From: Methylomonas sp. LW13
Lineage (GTDB): Bacteria; Pseudomonadota; Gammaproteobacteria; Methylococcales; Methylomonadaceae
Direction: 5' to 3'
Assembly (NCBI RefSeq): GCF_016865255.1
Contig: NZ_CP033381.1
Location: 868,001 to 932,000, forward strand
DNA length: 64,000 nt
Part shown: positions 18,389-32,178 of the stretch, piece by piece
Numbering within the stretch: position 1 is the first letter of the stretch
Layout of the letters: each line of letters begins with the position of its first letter
Notes under the pieces: model-generated
What the model saw: the letters and a program-made list of their open reading frames with translations, nothing else
Told to the model about the DNA's origin: nothing
Database searches by the model: none
Position numbers and translations under genes: made by a program

Positions 18389-21300
18389 TGCGCTGGCTGA
18401 TTTCCGTCGCCTTACACCAACGAATATTGGTGCTGGCCTTGGCGATTGTCCTGGTGGTTTTCGGTGTACAAGCCGCCCGACTAATGCCGCTGGATGTGTT
18501 CCCCGAGTTTGCGCCGCCACTGGTGGAAATCCAGACGGAAGCGCCCGGACTATCGACCGAGGAAGTGGAGAATCTGATCACCGTGCCGCTGGAAAATGCG
18601 GTCAACGGCACGGCTTGGTTGAAAACCTTACGGTCCAAGTCGGTGCTGGGCCTGTCTTCAGTGGTCTGTATCTTTCAGGACGGTACGGATTTGATGCGAG
18701 CCAGACAATTGGTGCAGGAACGCGTCGCTACCATCACACCACGTCTACCGGCTGTGGCACGCGCACCGGTGATGCTGTCGCCGTTATCGTCGACCAGTCG
18801 GGCGTTGAAGATTGGTATTTCATCGAAAAAACTGTCGCAGATGGAATTGTCCGAATTGGCTTTATGGACCATTCGTCCCCGTTTGATGGCAGTGCCGGGT
18901 GTCGCCAACGTAGCGATTTGGGGGCAGCGCGACCGGCAGTTACAAGTGCTGGTTGATCCCGACCGGCTGGCCGCCAACGGCGTGACGCTGGATGCGGTGG
19001 TGCGTGCGGCAGGCGATGCGGCCACCGTGTCGGCTGGCGGTTTTGTCGATTTACCTAATCAACGCCTGCCGGTAACCCATGTGGCGCCGCTGCAAACAGC
19101 GGATGATCTGGCACGCACTGTGGTGCAATTCACCGGCGGTGCTCCTTTGCGCTTGGGCGATGTGGCAGAAATCGTCGAAAGCCACCCGCCGCCGATTGGC
19201 GATGCGGTGATCAACGACGGTCCGGGACTACTGCTAATTGTCGAAAAACAACCCTGGGGTAACACCTTGGATGTGACGCGCAAGGTTGAAGCGACCCTGG
19301 CGGCCTTGCAACCCGGTCTGCATGAGGTCGATATCGATCCGACCATCTTCCGTCCGGCAACCTTCATCGAACGCTCGCTGCATAATTTAAGTGATGCACT
19401 GATATTGGGTTGTGTTCTAGTCGCGGTGATTCTGATCGCCTTTTTGTTCGAGTGGCGTACCGCCGTGATCAGCCTATCGGCGATTCCGCTGTCGCTATTG
19501 GCGGCAGCTGTGGTGCTTTACCTGCGTGGTGGCACGCTCAACACCATGGTGCTGGCCGGCTTGGTGATTGCAGTTGGCGAAGTGGTGGATGACGCGATTA
19601 TCGATGTCGAGAACATCATGCGCCGACTGCGCTTGAACCGGGCGGCAGTCCATCCGCTGTCGCCTTTCCGCGTCGTGTTGAAGGCCTCGTTGGAAGTGCG
19701 TAGTGCGGTCGTGTTTGCCAGTTTGATCGTGGCGCTGGTATTCGTGCCGGTATTTTTTCTGGACGGGTTGGCCGGTACTTTTTTCAGGCCGCTGGCATTT
19801 TCCTACCTGTTGGCGATTTTAGCCTCGCTGCTGGTTGCGCTGACGGTGACGCCTGCTTTGTGCCTGATACTGCTACCCCATGCCAAGCACCGCAAGGATG
19901 ACGCCCCCCTGACGCGCTTGTTGAAACAATATTATCGTAAGCTGTTGCCCGTCATCGTCAGCCGTTCGCACTGGGCGGTGGGTTTTCTGTTAGTGGCATT
20001 CTTATCGACAGCCATCGCGTTACCGCGACTTGGCGAATCGTTTCTACCCAACTTCAAGGAAACCGACTTTCTGATGCACTGGGTCGAAAAGCCTGGCACC
20101 TCGCTGGAAGCCATGCGCCGTATTACGATACAGGTCAGCAAGGAACTAAGGGCGATTCCTGGTGTGCGCAATTTCGGTTCCCACATCGGCCGGGCCGAAG
20201 TTGCCGACGAAGTGGTAGGCCCGAATTTTACCGAGTTATGGATTAGTTTGGATACGGCGGTCGATTACGACAGTACCGTGGCAAAAATCCAGGCCGTCGT
20301 CGACGGTTATCCGGGACTTTACCGCGATGTACTGACCTATCTGCGCGAACGGATCAAGGAAGTGCTGACCGGTGCCAGTGCGACGGTGGTGGTGCGCTTG
20401 TACGGGCCTGACTTGGCTGTACTCCGGGATAAGGCGGCCGAAGTCAGTCAATCCATCGCCGATGTACCCGGCATCGCCAACCTGAAAGTGGAACCGCAAA
20501 TAGTGGTGCCGCAAATACAGATACGGCTCAAGCCGGACGTGGCCGCCAACTTCGGCTTGACAGCCGGCCACGTGCGCCGTGCCGCCGCTACCTTAATCAA
20601 AGGCAGCAAGGTCGGCGAAATTTACCGTGAACAAAAAATCATCGATGTCACGGTTTGGGGTCATGAACGAGTGCGCCATGACCTTGCCGCACTGAAACAA
20701 TTAACCATCGATACGCCATCCGGAGCACGCGTGCCGTTGGGCGATGTGGCCGACATCGAAATTGCGCCGACACCGAACGAAATCAAACGGGAGAATGCCT
20801 CGCGCCGAATCGACGTTACCTGCAATGTCAATGGCAACGATTTAGGCGGCGTGGCGCGGGAAATTGAAAGGCGCGTGAAAAACCTGACGTTTGCGCAAGG
20901 CTATCATCCGGAGTTTCTGGGCGAATATGCGGCTCGACAAGCGTCCAGCGAACGGCTAGCGTGGTTGAGTTTGGCTTCATTGCTGGGCATCCTGGTGTTA
21001 TTACATGTGGATTTTCGCTCACTACGGTTGGTGTGTCTGGTGGCATTGACCTTGCCGTTCGCATTGATCGGGGGTGTTGTGGGAGCGTTTTTAAGTGGTG
21101 GCGTACTGTCGCTCGGTTCGCTGGTCGGTTTCATCACCGTGCTGGGTATCGCCGCGCGAAACGGCATCATGTTGTTGAGCCATTACCGACATCTGGAACG
21201 GGAAGAAGGGGCCGTATTCGGACCTGACTTAGCGCAGCGCGGCGCCGAAGAACGTCTGGCACCGATTCTGATGACAGCCGCTTGCGCCGGATTGGCCTTG

Positions 21301-21456
21301 TTGCCGCTTATTCTCAAAGGTAATGTGCCCGGCCACGAAATCGAATACCCCATGGCGGTAGTGATACTCGGCGGCTTGATGACTTCGACGCTGCTGAATC
21401 TGTTTTTGATGCCTTCCCTGTATTGCCGGTATGGCAATGTTACGGTAAAAAATTAA
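18385..21456 (+). CDS. RND efflux permease, HME-like (CzcA/CusA-related)
   Basis: 1023-residue inner-membrane proton antiporter with the standard repeated architecture: membrane helix 1, porter domain, six helices, second porter domain, five helices. The essential helix-4 motif is [19 protein letters not shown] with Asp402 and Asp403, arranged as in CzcA-type pumps. I cannot see a convincing methionine relay of CusA type, so the exported ion or compound is unknown. It is the last gene of the regulator-kinase-OMP-adaptor-pump unit. Confidence 0.92.
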   Translation: MMRWLISVALHQRILVLALAIVLVVFGVQAARLMPLDVFPEFAPPLVEIQTEAPGLSTEEVENLITVPLENAVNGTAWLKTLRSKSVLGLSSVVCIFQDGTDLMRARQLVQERVATITPRLPAVARAPVMLSPLSSTSRALKIGISSKKLSQMELSELALWTIRPRLMAVPGVANVAIWGQRDRQLQVLVDPDRLAANGVTLDAVVRAAGDAATVSAGGFVDLPNQRLPVTHVAPLQTADDLARTVVQFTGGAPLRLGDVAEIVESHPPPIGDAVINDGPGLLLIVEKQPWGNTLDVTRKVEATLAALQPGLHEVDIDPTIFRPATFIERSLHNLSDALILGCVLVAVILIAFLFEWRTAVISLSAIPLSLLAAAVVLYLRGGTLNTMVLAGLVIAVGEVVDDAIIDVENIMRRLRLNRAAVHPLSPFRVVLKASLEVRSAVVFASLIVALVFVPVFFLDGLAGTFFRPLAFSYLLAILASLLVALTVTPALCLILLPHAKHRKDDAPLTRLLKQYYRKLLPVIVSRSHWAVGFLLVAFLSTAIALPRLGESFLPNFKETDFLMHWVEKPGTSLEAMRRITIQVSKELRAIPGVRNFGSHIGRAEVADEVVGPNFTELWISLDTAVDYDSTVAKIQAVVDGYPGLYRDVLTYLRERIKEVLTGASATVVVRLYGPDLAVLRDKAAEVSQSIADVPGIANLKVEPQIVVPQIQIRLKPDVAANFGLTAGHVRRAAATLIKGSKVGEIYREQKIIDVTVWGHERVRHDLAALKQLTIDTPSGARVPLGDVADIEIAPTPNEIKRENASRRIDVTCNVNGNDLGGVAREIERRVKNLTFAQGYHPEFLGEYAARQASSERLAWLSLASLLGILVLLHVDFRSLRLVCLVALTLPFALIGGVVGAFLSGGVLSLGSLVGFITVLGIAARNGIMLLSHYRHLEREEGAVFGPDLAQRGAEERLAPILMTAACAGLALLPLILKGNVPGHEIEYPMAVVILGGLMTSTLLNLFLMPSLYCRYGNVTVKN

Positions 21457-21826
21457 CGGAAGTTACCCGATATTGAGTGGCAGTTAACGGGTGAAGTGCG
21501 GACCTTCAAAGAAGGGAGTTTAACGAGTCGTGAGTGACTGTTTTTGGCCGAAGTCTGTCTTCCCTCGTAAGCCAACATCAAAAGGTTAAGGCCTAATCTG
21601 TAATTCCACTAGGCGATACCCTATTGCGTCGCAGTTAGGCTTTACTGTTTCGGCACAACACCCTGTCATTAGTCCTCGGGCTAAAGAATTTGCGTTAGCC
21701 AATATCTATCGGCGGTGCCGGTCAAGCTAAAGCGGAAATTTTTGCCAAGCTGTTTTATCATGGTGTCAACAAGGATGTGTTGCTCCCGGGCTGGACTCGG
21801 GTGTTTATAACTGACAAGGATTTTCG
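21457..21826. other. Gene-free stretch after the efflux module
   Basis: 370 bp without a gene I can support. It contains the right copy of the diverged repeat (21727-21803). The rest shows no RNA gene or clear terminator. The bases directly before the next ATG contain a weak AAGGA site. Confidence 0.4.
21727..21803 (+). repeat. Diverged repeat, right copy (flanks the efflux module)
   Basis: Starts CTAAAGCGGAAATTTTTGCC and matches 13757-13835 in direct orientation with scattered substitutions and small gaps, including the shared tail GGGCTGGNCTCGGG. The two copies bracket the whole regulator-to-pump unit. Confidence 0.65.
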
Positions 21827-24800
21827 ATGCTTCCCCGCACTGTATCCATTCGGCTGTTTTCGGCCTCCGCGCGCTTCATTTTTGCTTGCCTGCTGGCAAT
21901 AACTGAGCTTGGTGTGTCCCACGCCGGATTAAATGGCGCAACTAATAATCTCCCCATTAATCCTACGCCACAGCAACCGGCCTTCTTGCTTGAGTTGGGC
22001 AGCGCGCCTTCAGCACCATCTCAGCTATTACCTGGTGTCCAGATCGTGCAAGGCCAAGCGCTGCCGGAACCGCAAACCGGCGTCAGTTGGCAAGTCGAAC
22101 CTGATGCCGTCAACGTGCTGCATGCCGGGTTTGGCGCATGGCCGGCGGCTTTTCGGTTCAACTTAACCCAGCCTGCCGCCGGTGATTTTAAATTTTGGGC
22201 GCGCTGGCGGCAGGGCGGCGAGCCGACTGTTTGCGTACAGATTTTTGAAGTTTGGGCGGGACCGGATGCCGGCCAGTTGGGGTTGCGCGGCAGCTTTGCG
22301 CTGAAACCCAGCGGCTGGGAATACGCCTGGATGAGCGGTGATAAGCCGGTGCCACTGAAAGCCGGTGATACGGTGATCGAAATTCGCAACAGCGGCAATG
22401 GTCACGATGCCAAAGTGTTCGATGCGTTTTTGTTGGCGTCGCCGTGGGCGGCGTTGCCCTGGGAGGGGCGAGCGGATCAACCGGCAGTATTGTTGGAATT
22501 AGGCAAGGCGCCAATCTTGGCGGCGTTGCCCAAGCCGCGCTATCTCGACGTTGCGACTGGCAGCGCCACGGCGGGCCGCAATACCGGCGCACTGGTCATT
22601 GAACCGGATGAAGCATTATTGTTTCATCAAGGGTTTGGCGATTGGGGCGGTAGTTTTCGTTTTGCATTGCCGGCAGCCCTTAAGCCCGGGGAATATCGAT
22701 TGCTGGCCCGCTATAAAAGCGGCGGCGAAGTGTCTCAGGTCAAACAACGCTTTATCGTCAAGGCCGGTGCAAAACCTGAAGAACTGGCGACTCGCACCGA
22801 GTTTGCCCTTACTAACAACACCCCGTGGGAATACCAATGGTTGCAGGCATCTGCCGGCGTGACATTGTTGCCTGGCGACCGTTGGCTGGACATTGAAAAT
22901 AGCGGCAAGGCCGACGGTGCCAAAGTTTTCGACGCATTTTTATTGATACTTAATAAGCCGGTCGGCGAGTGGATGTCCGCCGAGCAAGCGCAGGTCAGAA
23001 ATCGTTTCCTGGCGTTGACTAAACCTGCCGCGGCCGGCCCACGCCGCCTGTATCTGTTGGATGGCAAGGGCGAACATGCCGAGATGTTGTTTCGCGGTTT
23101 GGCTGCGGATGCGGCGCGACCGGTCTACGAAAATTTGCCGGTTACTTATTTGCTCGGCCCCGAAGCCGAAGCGATGGCCGGGCAATTAAACATCAAGACT
23201 CTGCCCGCCGCAGTAATCGCCGACGACCATTTCACAGTGCTCGGTGTATTGACTCAGCCCGTCGCAGCAACGGATGTGCTCAAATTTCTGGCTGAACCAG
23301 GCAAATTCGGCACTATGCCGATACCCGCCCAAGTGAATCCCCTGCCGCCGACACCGTTGCAAAACGGTGTGCCAATGGCTTGGCTGGTCGGAGGTTTGCA
23401 AGACGGCCAAGCCGGCGTATCGGTGTTTGGCCTGGACACGGAAACTATCTTACGGCCCAATCCTGAGCAAGCCTATCTGAGCCTGGAAATGATGGGCGGC
23501 AAAATGCGCGATTGGCGCATCGCGCCAACCCAAGCCAACGGTGACGCCGACATTGAAGCCAACACTGCACATGCCTACGGTTGGTCGCGCGGTACTGGCT
23601 ATGCGCAGCTTTACATTCATGCCCAGCAAGCAACGCCAACGCTGTTGCATCTAAGGCAATCCGGTATCAAATCCGCCGGCTGGCTGGATGGTCAATCTAT
23701 TACGTTTACCGATGATCCAAACCCACCCGGCGGATTTGCCAAAACTATGGGTACTCAAGTCAAAACGCTATTGCATGGCTTGACCACCGAAGGCTTGCTG
23801 GCCACCGCCAGCGCCGAGCGCATGCAATCGCCGCAAGTGGCGACGCTAAACCTGACTCCTGGCTGGCATAGCCTGCTGCTGAAACTGGTAATGCAACATG
23901 AGCAAGGACAGCGCTTTTATATCTCCGGGGCATTCACCGATCCGGCCGGACAGACATCGGCAGGCTTGACAACCCAAGTTAGCGATCCCGATGCCGATCT
24001 GGCCTTACAACGGATTGCCTCAAAGTTAAGGCCCACATTATTCGTTGATGCGCCTGCCAACCTGCTGCACCCAGGGGATGCGCTGAAGTTAAAAGTGGAT
24101 TTACGCTGGCAGCCGATTTTGGAAGAAACGACTTTAGCGGCGCCACTACTGCGCTTCCCGGCAAAATGCCGTCTGCGCCTAGTAGATTACAGTGGCAAAC
24201 AAATCGCCGAACGGGAAGTCAACGATACTTTTCCCGGTCAGATTGAAGCTGATTTTGGCAAGCTTCTTGAGCCGGGTTATTACGCGGTCTATCCGTCCTT
24301 GTATACGACCGACGGCCGCTTGATCATGCATTATCCGGCCGACGGTTTTAGTGTGGTCGGCGGCAATGCCGCCCAAAAGCAACGGCTGGCGCAAAAGAAA
24401 CTCTGGAACAACGATTACTACGCGCTGGCCGACGGGGACAAAAGTTTCAAGCAATCTGGCGGCTATTTCGCCTGGTTGGAACGGATGGGGATTTTCAGAA
24501 GCTACGGCAGCTATCCGGGTTTTGCTCCCGACTATAAGCCGCTGTGGGAACAAGCCAAACAGCGCGGCTTGCAGGTATTTGCCGATTCCTCAGGTGACAG
24601 CAATTGGTTGAACGACAAGCCTAACGACGGCCAAAGCTTTATCCATTCGGCGGCGGCTTACACTCGCTATTTTAAAGCCACAAACGAAATAGACATCCGC
24701 CATGAAGCCGATTGGCAAGCGCTGCGCGAGCCGGCGCATTGGGTCGAACGAACGAAATGGGAATATCAACAAGCCCATCAAGCCCGCAGCGATGCGCATT

Positions 24801-25510
24801 ATGTCGGCGGCAGCTTGGTCAGGCCGGGCGAGGGCGATTGGTTTAAACAGGTATTGCAATTGGGTTTGGATAACTACCACGACGCTTGGGACGTGCACGC
24901 CTATCCGCAGCAGCCGCCGCGTTTTGGCGGGCCGATTAGTAATGGTGCCAACGAAGATGAGCGGGGCGTGTTGGCAAGCTATGCCAGCCTGGGCCGCAGC
25001 AACAAATTGCCGTTCTGGCTTGGCGAAACCGGCGCCAAGGCCATGCACGGTTTCAGCGGCCGGCGCTGGCAGGCCGAGCAGGTAGCGAAAATCATCGCCT
25101 GGGTCAACAGCCGTCCGGATTATCTGGGTGTAGCGTTTTGCATCGCCCACGAATATGACCTGACTTACGGCCGAATCTGGGACTATTCCTTAGGCCATAA
25201 GCCCGGCGAAGCGGCCATGTATACCGCCGGCGCGCTGATTGACGGCTGGCCTTATCGAGCCGTCGATACCCACGACGATAAGGTCCAGGCCGCCTATTTC
25301 GGCGAGACTTTGATGATCTGGCGGACGGATGATGCCCGCAGTGACTGGCCAATACGGCTGGACCCGAGCAAAGCCTGGGTGGCGGTGGATGTCGTCGGGC
25401 AAGCACAGGAACTGGCCGTCGATAATGTGGGCCAGGCCTTCGTCTCAATTTCCTCCAGCCCCATGTATGTATTATCGCGGGCGCATTATCTCCAGGCGAT
25501 TCGCGATTGA
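21827..25510 (+). CDS. Large secreted glycoside-hydrolase-like protein with tandem N-terminal modules
   Basis: 1227 residues with a cleavable signal peptide (about 1-33). Two homologous modules of about 175 residues follow (from AFLLELGSAPSAP and AVLLELGKAPILA; both end with KVFDAFLL), looking like beta-sandwich carbohydrate-binding modules. Residues about 400-500 resemble a thioredoxin fold without a CxxC. After two more beta-rich regions, the C-terminal third looks like a clan-A (beta/alpha)8 glycosidase: acid/base Glu954 in ATNEID and nucleophile Glu1067 in FWLGETGAKAM, 113 residues apart. The substrate is unknown; an exopolysaccharide or capsule is plausible. The exact family is not recognised. 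Confidence 0.7.
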   Translation: MLPRTVSIRLFSASARFIFACLLAITELGVSHAGLNGATNNLPINPTPQQPAFLLELGSAPSAPSQLLPGVQIVQGQALPEPQTGVSWQVEPDAVNVLHAGFGAWPAAFRFNLTQPAAGDFKFWARWRQGGEPTVCVQIFEVWAGPDAGQLGLRGSFALKPSGWEYAWMSGDKPVPLKAGDTVIEIRNSGNGHDAKVFDAFLLASPWAALPWEGRADQPAVLLELGKAPILAALPKPRYLDVATGSATAGRNTGALVIEPDEALLFHQGFGDWGGSFRFALPAALKPGEYRLLARYKSGGEVSQVKQRFIVKAGAKPEELATRTEFALTNNTPWEYQWLQASAGVTLLPGDRWLDIENSGKADGAKVFDAFLLILNKPVGEWMSAEQAQVRNRFLALTKPAAAGPRRLYLLDGKGEHAEMLFRGLAADAARPVYENLPVTYLLGPEAEAMAGQLNIKTLPAAVIADDHFTVLGVLTQPVAATDVLKFLAEPGKFGTMPIPAQVNPLPPTPLQNGVPMAWLVGGLQDGQAGVSVFGLDTETILRPNPEQAYLSLEMMGGKMRDWRIAPTQANGDADIEANTAHAYGWSRGTGYAQLYIHAQQATPTLLHLRQSGIKSAGWLDGQSITFTDDPNPPGGFAKTMGTQVKTLLHGLTTEGLLATASAERMQSPQVATLNLTPGWHSLLLKLVMQHEQGQRFYISGAFTDPAGQTSAGLTTQVSDPDADLALQRIASKLRPTLFVDAPANLLHPGDALKLKVDLRWQPILEETTLAAPLLRFPAKCRLRLVDYSGKQIAEREVNDTFPGQIEADFGKLLEPGYYAVYPSLYTTDGRLIMHYPADGFSVVGGNAAQKQRLAQKKLWNNDYYALADGDKSFKQSGGYFAWLERMGIFRSYGSYPGFAPDYKPLWEQAKQRGLQVFADSSGDSNWLNDKPNDGQSFIHSAAAYTRYFKATNEIDIRHEADWQALREPAHWVERTKWEYQQAHQARSDAHYVGGSLVRPGEGDWFKQVLQLGLDNYHDAWDVHAYPQQPPRFGGPISNGANEDERGVLASYASLGRSNKLPFWLGETGAKAMHGFSGRRWQAEQVAKIIAWVNSRPDYLGVAFCIAHEYDLTYGRIWDYSLGHKPGEAAMYTAGALIDGWPYRAVDTHDDKVQAAYFGETLMIWRTDDARSDWPIRLDPSKAWVAVDVVGQAQELAVDNVGQAFVSISSSPMYVLSRAHYLQAIRD

Positions 25511-25662
25511 CGGATTGCGGAATGCCTGTGTTGGTGGAACGCAAAACTGTTTTTTCGAAAATTGCCAAACGATATTGCGTGCGGCATTAATGCTAAATAC
25601 CTTGGTTTGGCCGCACTGCGCGGCTAGACTTGCACCATTACTAATCCACACGGGATGGCCAA

Positions 25663-26751
25663 GTGAATAGTTCAAAGCAAACCCCCTTATACGATTTACA
25701 TCGGCAACTAGGTGCCAAGATGACCACGTTTGCCGGTTACCAGATGCCGGTGCAATACAAAAATGGCATCATTCACGAGCATTTGCACTGTCGCAGCCAG
25801 GCCGGTTTCTTCGATATTTCCCATATGGGGCAGTGCCGAATATTGGGCGACGGCGCGGCGGAGGCGTTGGAAAAACTCACGCCCGGCGGCATCGTCGATT
25901 TAAAGTGCGGCGCGCAGAAATATACCGTCTTGACCAATGCCGACGGCGGCGTTATCGACGACATCATCGTCACCCGCATCGAATCCGGCTTATCCCTCAT
26001 CGTCAATGCCGGTTGCAAGGACAAGGATTTTGCTTATCTGCGCAGCCAATTACCGGCCGATTGCGTATTCGAAGCGTTAGCGAAACTAGCCTTGTTTGCC
26101 TTACAAGGGCCGGCTGCGGCAGCGGTGCTGGCCAAGTTTGCGCCGCAGACTGGCGAGCTGAAATTTATGCAAGCGTGCGCCACCGAGATTGCCGGAACCC
26201 AATGCCACATCAGCCGTAGCGGCTACACTGGCGAAGACGGCTTTGAAATATCCTTACCGCAAGCCGAGGCCGAGCGCATTGCGCGTTTGCTGTTGGCGGA
26301 ACAGGGCGTTGAACCGATTGGCCTGGGGGCTCGCGATACGCTGCGCTTGGAAGCCGGTTTGTGCCTGTATGGTCACGAGCTTAACGAATCGATTACACCT
26401 ATCGAAGCGGGTTTGCAGTGGATATTCAAAAAAGGCCACAGCGATTTTCCCGGCGCGGAAAAAATTCTGCAGCAACGGCAGGATGGCGCGGAGCGAGTGC
26501 GCGTCGGCTTACTGGTGGATGGCCGTATTCCAGTGCGGGACGGCTGTGAGATTGTGCATCAAGACCAGCCAATCGGCACGGTGACCAGCGGCAGTTTCTC
26601 GCCGAGTCTAAATCGGCCGGTGGCGATGGCGCTGCTGGATCGCCGATTTGCCGAGCCGAGTACCGGATTAACCGCGCTGGTGCGGAACTCTGCTATTTCG
26701 GTGACGGTCACTTCGCTACCTTTCGTTCCGCACCGTTACCGGAGAACATAA
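25663..26751 (+). CDS. gcvT: Glycine cleavage system T protein (aminomethyltransferase)
   Basis: Transfers the methylene group from the lipoyl arm of H protein to tetrahydrofolate and releases ammonia. The 362 residues show the family features: [26 protein letters not shown] at the start, the SHMGQ region, and [13 protein letters not shown]. The start is GTG at 25663 with GGGATGG a few bases upstream. It is followed after 4 bp by gcvP. gcvH, normally between or beside them, is absent. I see no glycine riboswitch in the leader. Confidence 0.95.
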   Translation: MNSSKQTPLYDLHRQLGAKMTTFAGYQMPVQYKNGIIHEHLHCRSQAGFFDISHMGQCRILGDGAAEALEKLTPGGIVDLKCGAQKYTVLTNADGGVIDDIIVTRIESGLSLIVNAGCKDKDFAYLRSQLPADCVFEALAKLALFALQGPAAAAVLAKFAPQTGELKFMQACATEIAGTQCHISRSGYTGEDGFEISLPQAEAERIARLLLAEQGVEPIGLGARDTLRLEAGLCLYGHELNESITPIEAGLQWIFKKGHSDFPGAEKILQQRQDGAERVRVGLLVDGRIPVRDGCEIVHQDQPIGTVTSGSFSPSLNRPVAMALLDRRFAEPSTGLTALVRNSAISVTVTSLPFVPHRYRRT

Positions 26752-26755
26752 AGCC

Positions 26756-29660
<2,905 letters not shown>

Positions 29661-29677
<17 letters not shown>

Positions 29678-31058
29678 CCAGCCGCTGGCCTTCGTCGACC
29701 TGGAAACCACCGGCGCCACCGCCACCAAAGACCGCATCACCGAAATCGGCATCGTGCTGGTCGATGAAGACGGCGTGCGGGAATGGAATCAACTGCTCAA
29801 CCCGCAAACCCGGATTCCGTTGTTCATCGAACAAATGACCGGCATCAGCAACGAGATGGTAGCGCAGATGCCCAGCTTTGCCCAAGTGGCCTGTGAAGTG
29901 GCGGAATTGTTGGAAGGGCGCTTGTTCATTGCTCACAACGCCCGTTTTGACTACGGGTTTTTGAAGAACGAATTCAGCCGGTTGGACATGAGCTTTCGGC
30001 CGCAAGTGTTATGTACCGTCAAACTGTCGCGGGCTTTGTATCCGCAGTACCACAGGCATAATCTGGACAGCCTGATCGAACGGCATGGTTTGCAGGCCAA
30101 AGACCGGCACCGGGCCTTGGCCGATGCCCAATTGATTCACCAATTCTGGAATCAAGCCTGCGAGCAGTTCTCGGAGGCGGTGGTCGATCAAGCTGCCCAG
30201 CGTTTGGTCGGCCGCTCCAGTCTGCCGTCCAACATCGACCCAAACTTAATCCACGATTTGCCGGAAACGCCCGGCGTTTACCTGTTTTACGGCGAGAACG
30301 ACCTGCCGCTGTACATCGGTAAAAGCGTCAACATCCGCAACCGGGTGCTGGCGCATTTCGGCGCCGACCATAAGAACAGCAAGGAGATGAGTCTGGCCCA
30401 GCAACTGCGCCGCATCGACTGGATCGAAACCGCCGGCGAGCTGGGCGCGCTATTGCTGGAAGCACGCTTGATCAAGGAAAAAACCCCGGTGCACAACCAG
30501 CGCCTGCGCCGCAAAAACGCCTTGTGCGCCTGGCAATTGCAGCAACACGGCGAACAGCTCAAGCCAGTGCTGAGCTGGGCTGGCGAGCTGGATTTTGGCG
30601 CTCAGGATAATCTGTACGGCCTGTACCACAACCTGCGAGACGCCCAGAAAGCCTTGCGCGGTGTCGCCGAACAGCACGGCCTGTGCCTCAGCGTGTTGGG
30701 CCTGGAAAAAACCGCCGCCGGCCGGCCTTGCTTTGGTCACCAGATCAAAAAATGCCGCGGCGCCTGCGTCGGTTTGGAAGCCCCGCTGGCCCACGCGGCG
30801 CGGCTGTTGATCGCCATGCAAAAACTCAAACTCGCCGTCTGGCCTTATCCCGGCGCGATTGGTGTGCGCGAAGGCGAGGAGCTGCATGTGATCGATCGCT
30901 GGTGTTATTTGGGTACCGCGAAAAACGAGGCGGAGATAGAGGAGTTGTTGCAGAGCGGACGGCCGGCTTTTGATCGGGATACTTATATGTTGCTGAGTAA
31001 GTCGTTGAAAAAGGCGGAGGTTGTTGGGTTGTCAAAGGCGTTTAGAGTGGTTGGTTGA
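29661..31058 (+). CDS. DEDDh 3'-5' exonuclease fused to a GIY-YIG nuclease domain
   Basis: 465 residues from ATG 29661, preceded by GGAG. The N-terminal ~180 residues are a DnaQ-like exonuclease: FVDLETTG (motif I), [11 protein letters not shown] (II) and HRALADA (III, DEDDh type). Residues about 200-300 are a UvrC/Cho-type GIY-YIG nuclease ([19 protein letters not shown] with the catalytic Arg/Glu region after it). The C-terminal part has the Cys-containing [15 protein letters not shown] segment seen in this architecture. A DNA-repair role in damage incision is likely. It overlaps gcvP by 17 bp, so it is co-transcribed with an unrelated pathway. Confidence 0.9.
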
Positions 31059-31167
31059 ACCGCGTTCGTCCGGTTACCCCTTTCTAATTGGTATCTACGA
31101 CCTTTTTATATTTTATTCTAGCTTTCTAGGCTGCACCTGGTTAGCCCTTTGCAAGGAGCCGGTTTCT

Positions 31168-31518
31168 ATGATGATCGCAATTTTTGTTATATCTGGATTG
31201 CTTATTTGTATTGCTGTACCAGTCTTCATGGTTAAAACAAAGGATGCCAGAAGGAGACTTCAAACGATGTATATTGGTTTATACATCTCTGGTCTTTCTT
31301 TAGTTACCACAATCGGATTGACATATCTCTGTTTAATTGAAGGTGTAATCTCGTTCGGCACTCGAACGCAGAGTGTAACTTTGCTTCAAAGCGAAGCCCC
31401 AGTGTTGTATTTGCTGTTGGCCCCTTTTTCAATTGCTCTGCCTAGCTGTTTTATTTTGTTTGGCTGGCGTGTATTCCAAAGCGCCCGACTTGGGAAACCA
31501 TTGTCGTTAAAACTGTAA
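31168..31518 (+). CDS. Small hypothetical membrane protein
   Basis: 116 residues from ATG 31168, with AAGGAG nine bases upstream. Three hydrophobic segments are visible (about 3-20, 35-57 and 79-102), so it is an inner-membrane protein of no recognised family. Base composition is clearly more AT-rich than in the flanking genes, suggesting recent acquisition. A hairpin follows shortly after the stop. Confidence 0.55.
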   Translation: MMIAIFVISGLLICIAVPVFMVKTKDARRRLQTMYIGLYISGLSLVTTIGLTYLCLIEGVISFGTRTQSVTLLQSEAPVLYLLLAPFSIALPSCFILFGWRVFQSARLGKPLSLKL

Positions 31519-31543
31519 TTGCAACCTCTAAGAGGAATGTCCT

Positions 31544-31604
31544 AAAAGCCCGGTAGGGTACGCACCGCGTACCTCCCTGGCTTTTGCTATCACGATAGCA
31601 TTTT
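31544..31604. repeat. REP-like double hairpin / probable bidirectional terminator
   Basis: Nested stem AAAAGCC (31544-31550) with GGCTTTT (31579-31585), enclosing GGTACGC-acc-GCGTACC (31557-31573), followed at once by a second stem GCTATC-ac-GATAGC (31586-31599) and ATTTT. The inner palindrome resembles mobile REP-type elements; the T-rich ends would also terminate transcription. Confidence 0.6.
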
Positions 31605-31686
31605 GATGGTACTACAACTTATTATAAAACAACCCAAAAGAGCGCATTGATTATCAAGGTGTCTTATGTTGATGGGAGACCTACTA

Positions 31687-32067
31687 ATGGTGGCACGAAA
31701 GATTAGTGTTTTAGGCGTTTTTTTTATCGTTTCGTGTGCGATAGCCAATGAACCAGAATCCATACAACTTAATAATCAGTTGTCTGCCTGCATCGCTGTT
31801 AATGACATACAAACGTCCATCGAGAATGGGATTCCTGTCCTCTCGTTTGATGCCAAAATAATTAAATCAATTGCTGAGTGCGGTTGTAAATCAGCTCTGG
31901 GATCGTATTCGGTAATGGCCAAAATGGCAGAATATCAATCGTATATAATCGTTGGAAAGGTGGCTTTTACAAAATCCGAACATAAGTATTGGCCATTGTC
32001 GGCGGAGCAAGGTTTGATTGACAAAAGAAAATTGGAGATTGTCTTATCCTGTGCTCAACCAGACTAA
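31687..32067 (+). CDS. Hypothetical small secreted protein or lipoprotein
   Basis: 126 residues from ATG 31687 (GGGAG eight bases upstream); in-frame ATGs at 31666 and 31672 are alternatives. The N terminus is a signal peptide (KISVLGVFFIVSCAIAN) cleaved either after AIA or at the Cys. The mature protein has Cys residues in CGCKSALGSY and at the C terminus. It may belong to the small DUF2195-type group, but I cannot confirm this. AT-rich composition matches the preceding membrane protein gene. Confidence 0.55.
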   Translation: MVARKISVLGVFFIVSCAIANEPESIQLNNQLSACIAVNDIQTSIENGIPVLSFDAKIIKSIAECGCKSALGSYSVMAKMAEYQSYIIVGKVAFTKSEHKYWPLSAEQGLIDKRKLEIVLSCAQPD

Positions 32068-32078
32068 ATATTTTTCTC

Positions 32079-32178
32079 GTTCCCACGTGCTGCGTGGGGA
32101 TGTCGGGCTTGGCCGCGCTGCGGCGTGTGCGTGACCGCAGTGCGGAACATTGTGGTTCCCACGCTGCGCGTGGGAACC
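32079..32178. repeat. REP-like palindrome doublet
   Basis: Two copies of a TTCCCACG...CGTGGGAA-type palindrome about 70 bp apart: a decayed copy GTTCCCACGTGCTGCGTGGGG near 32080-32100 and a nearly perfect GGTTCCCACGCTGCGCGTGGGAACC near 32153-32177 (given in two parts: GGTTCCCACGC / TGCGCGTGGGAACC). The paired arrangement resembles REP doublets moved by RAYT transposases; no such transposase lies in the window. Confidence 0.6.

Noticed and set aside
25627-25638. GACTTGCACCAT shared exactly with 61728-61739, both upstream of genes
   Set aside because: A 12-base identity is expected many times by chance in 64 kb, and no wider similarity exists.
25511-25662. Glycine riboswitch before gcvT
   Set aside because: The conserved aptamer segments are not seen in this leader.
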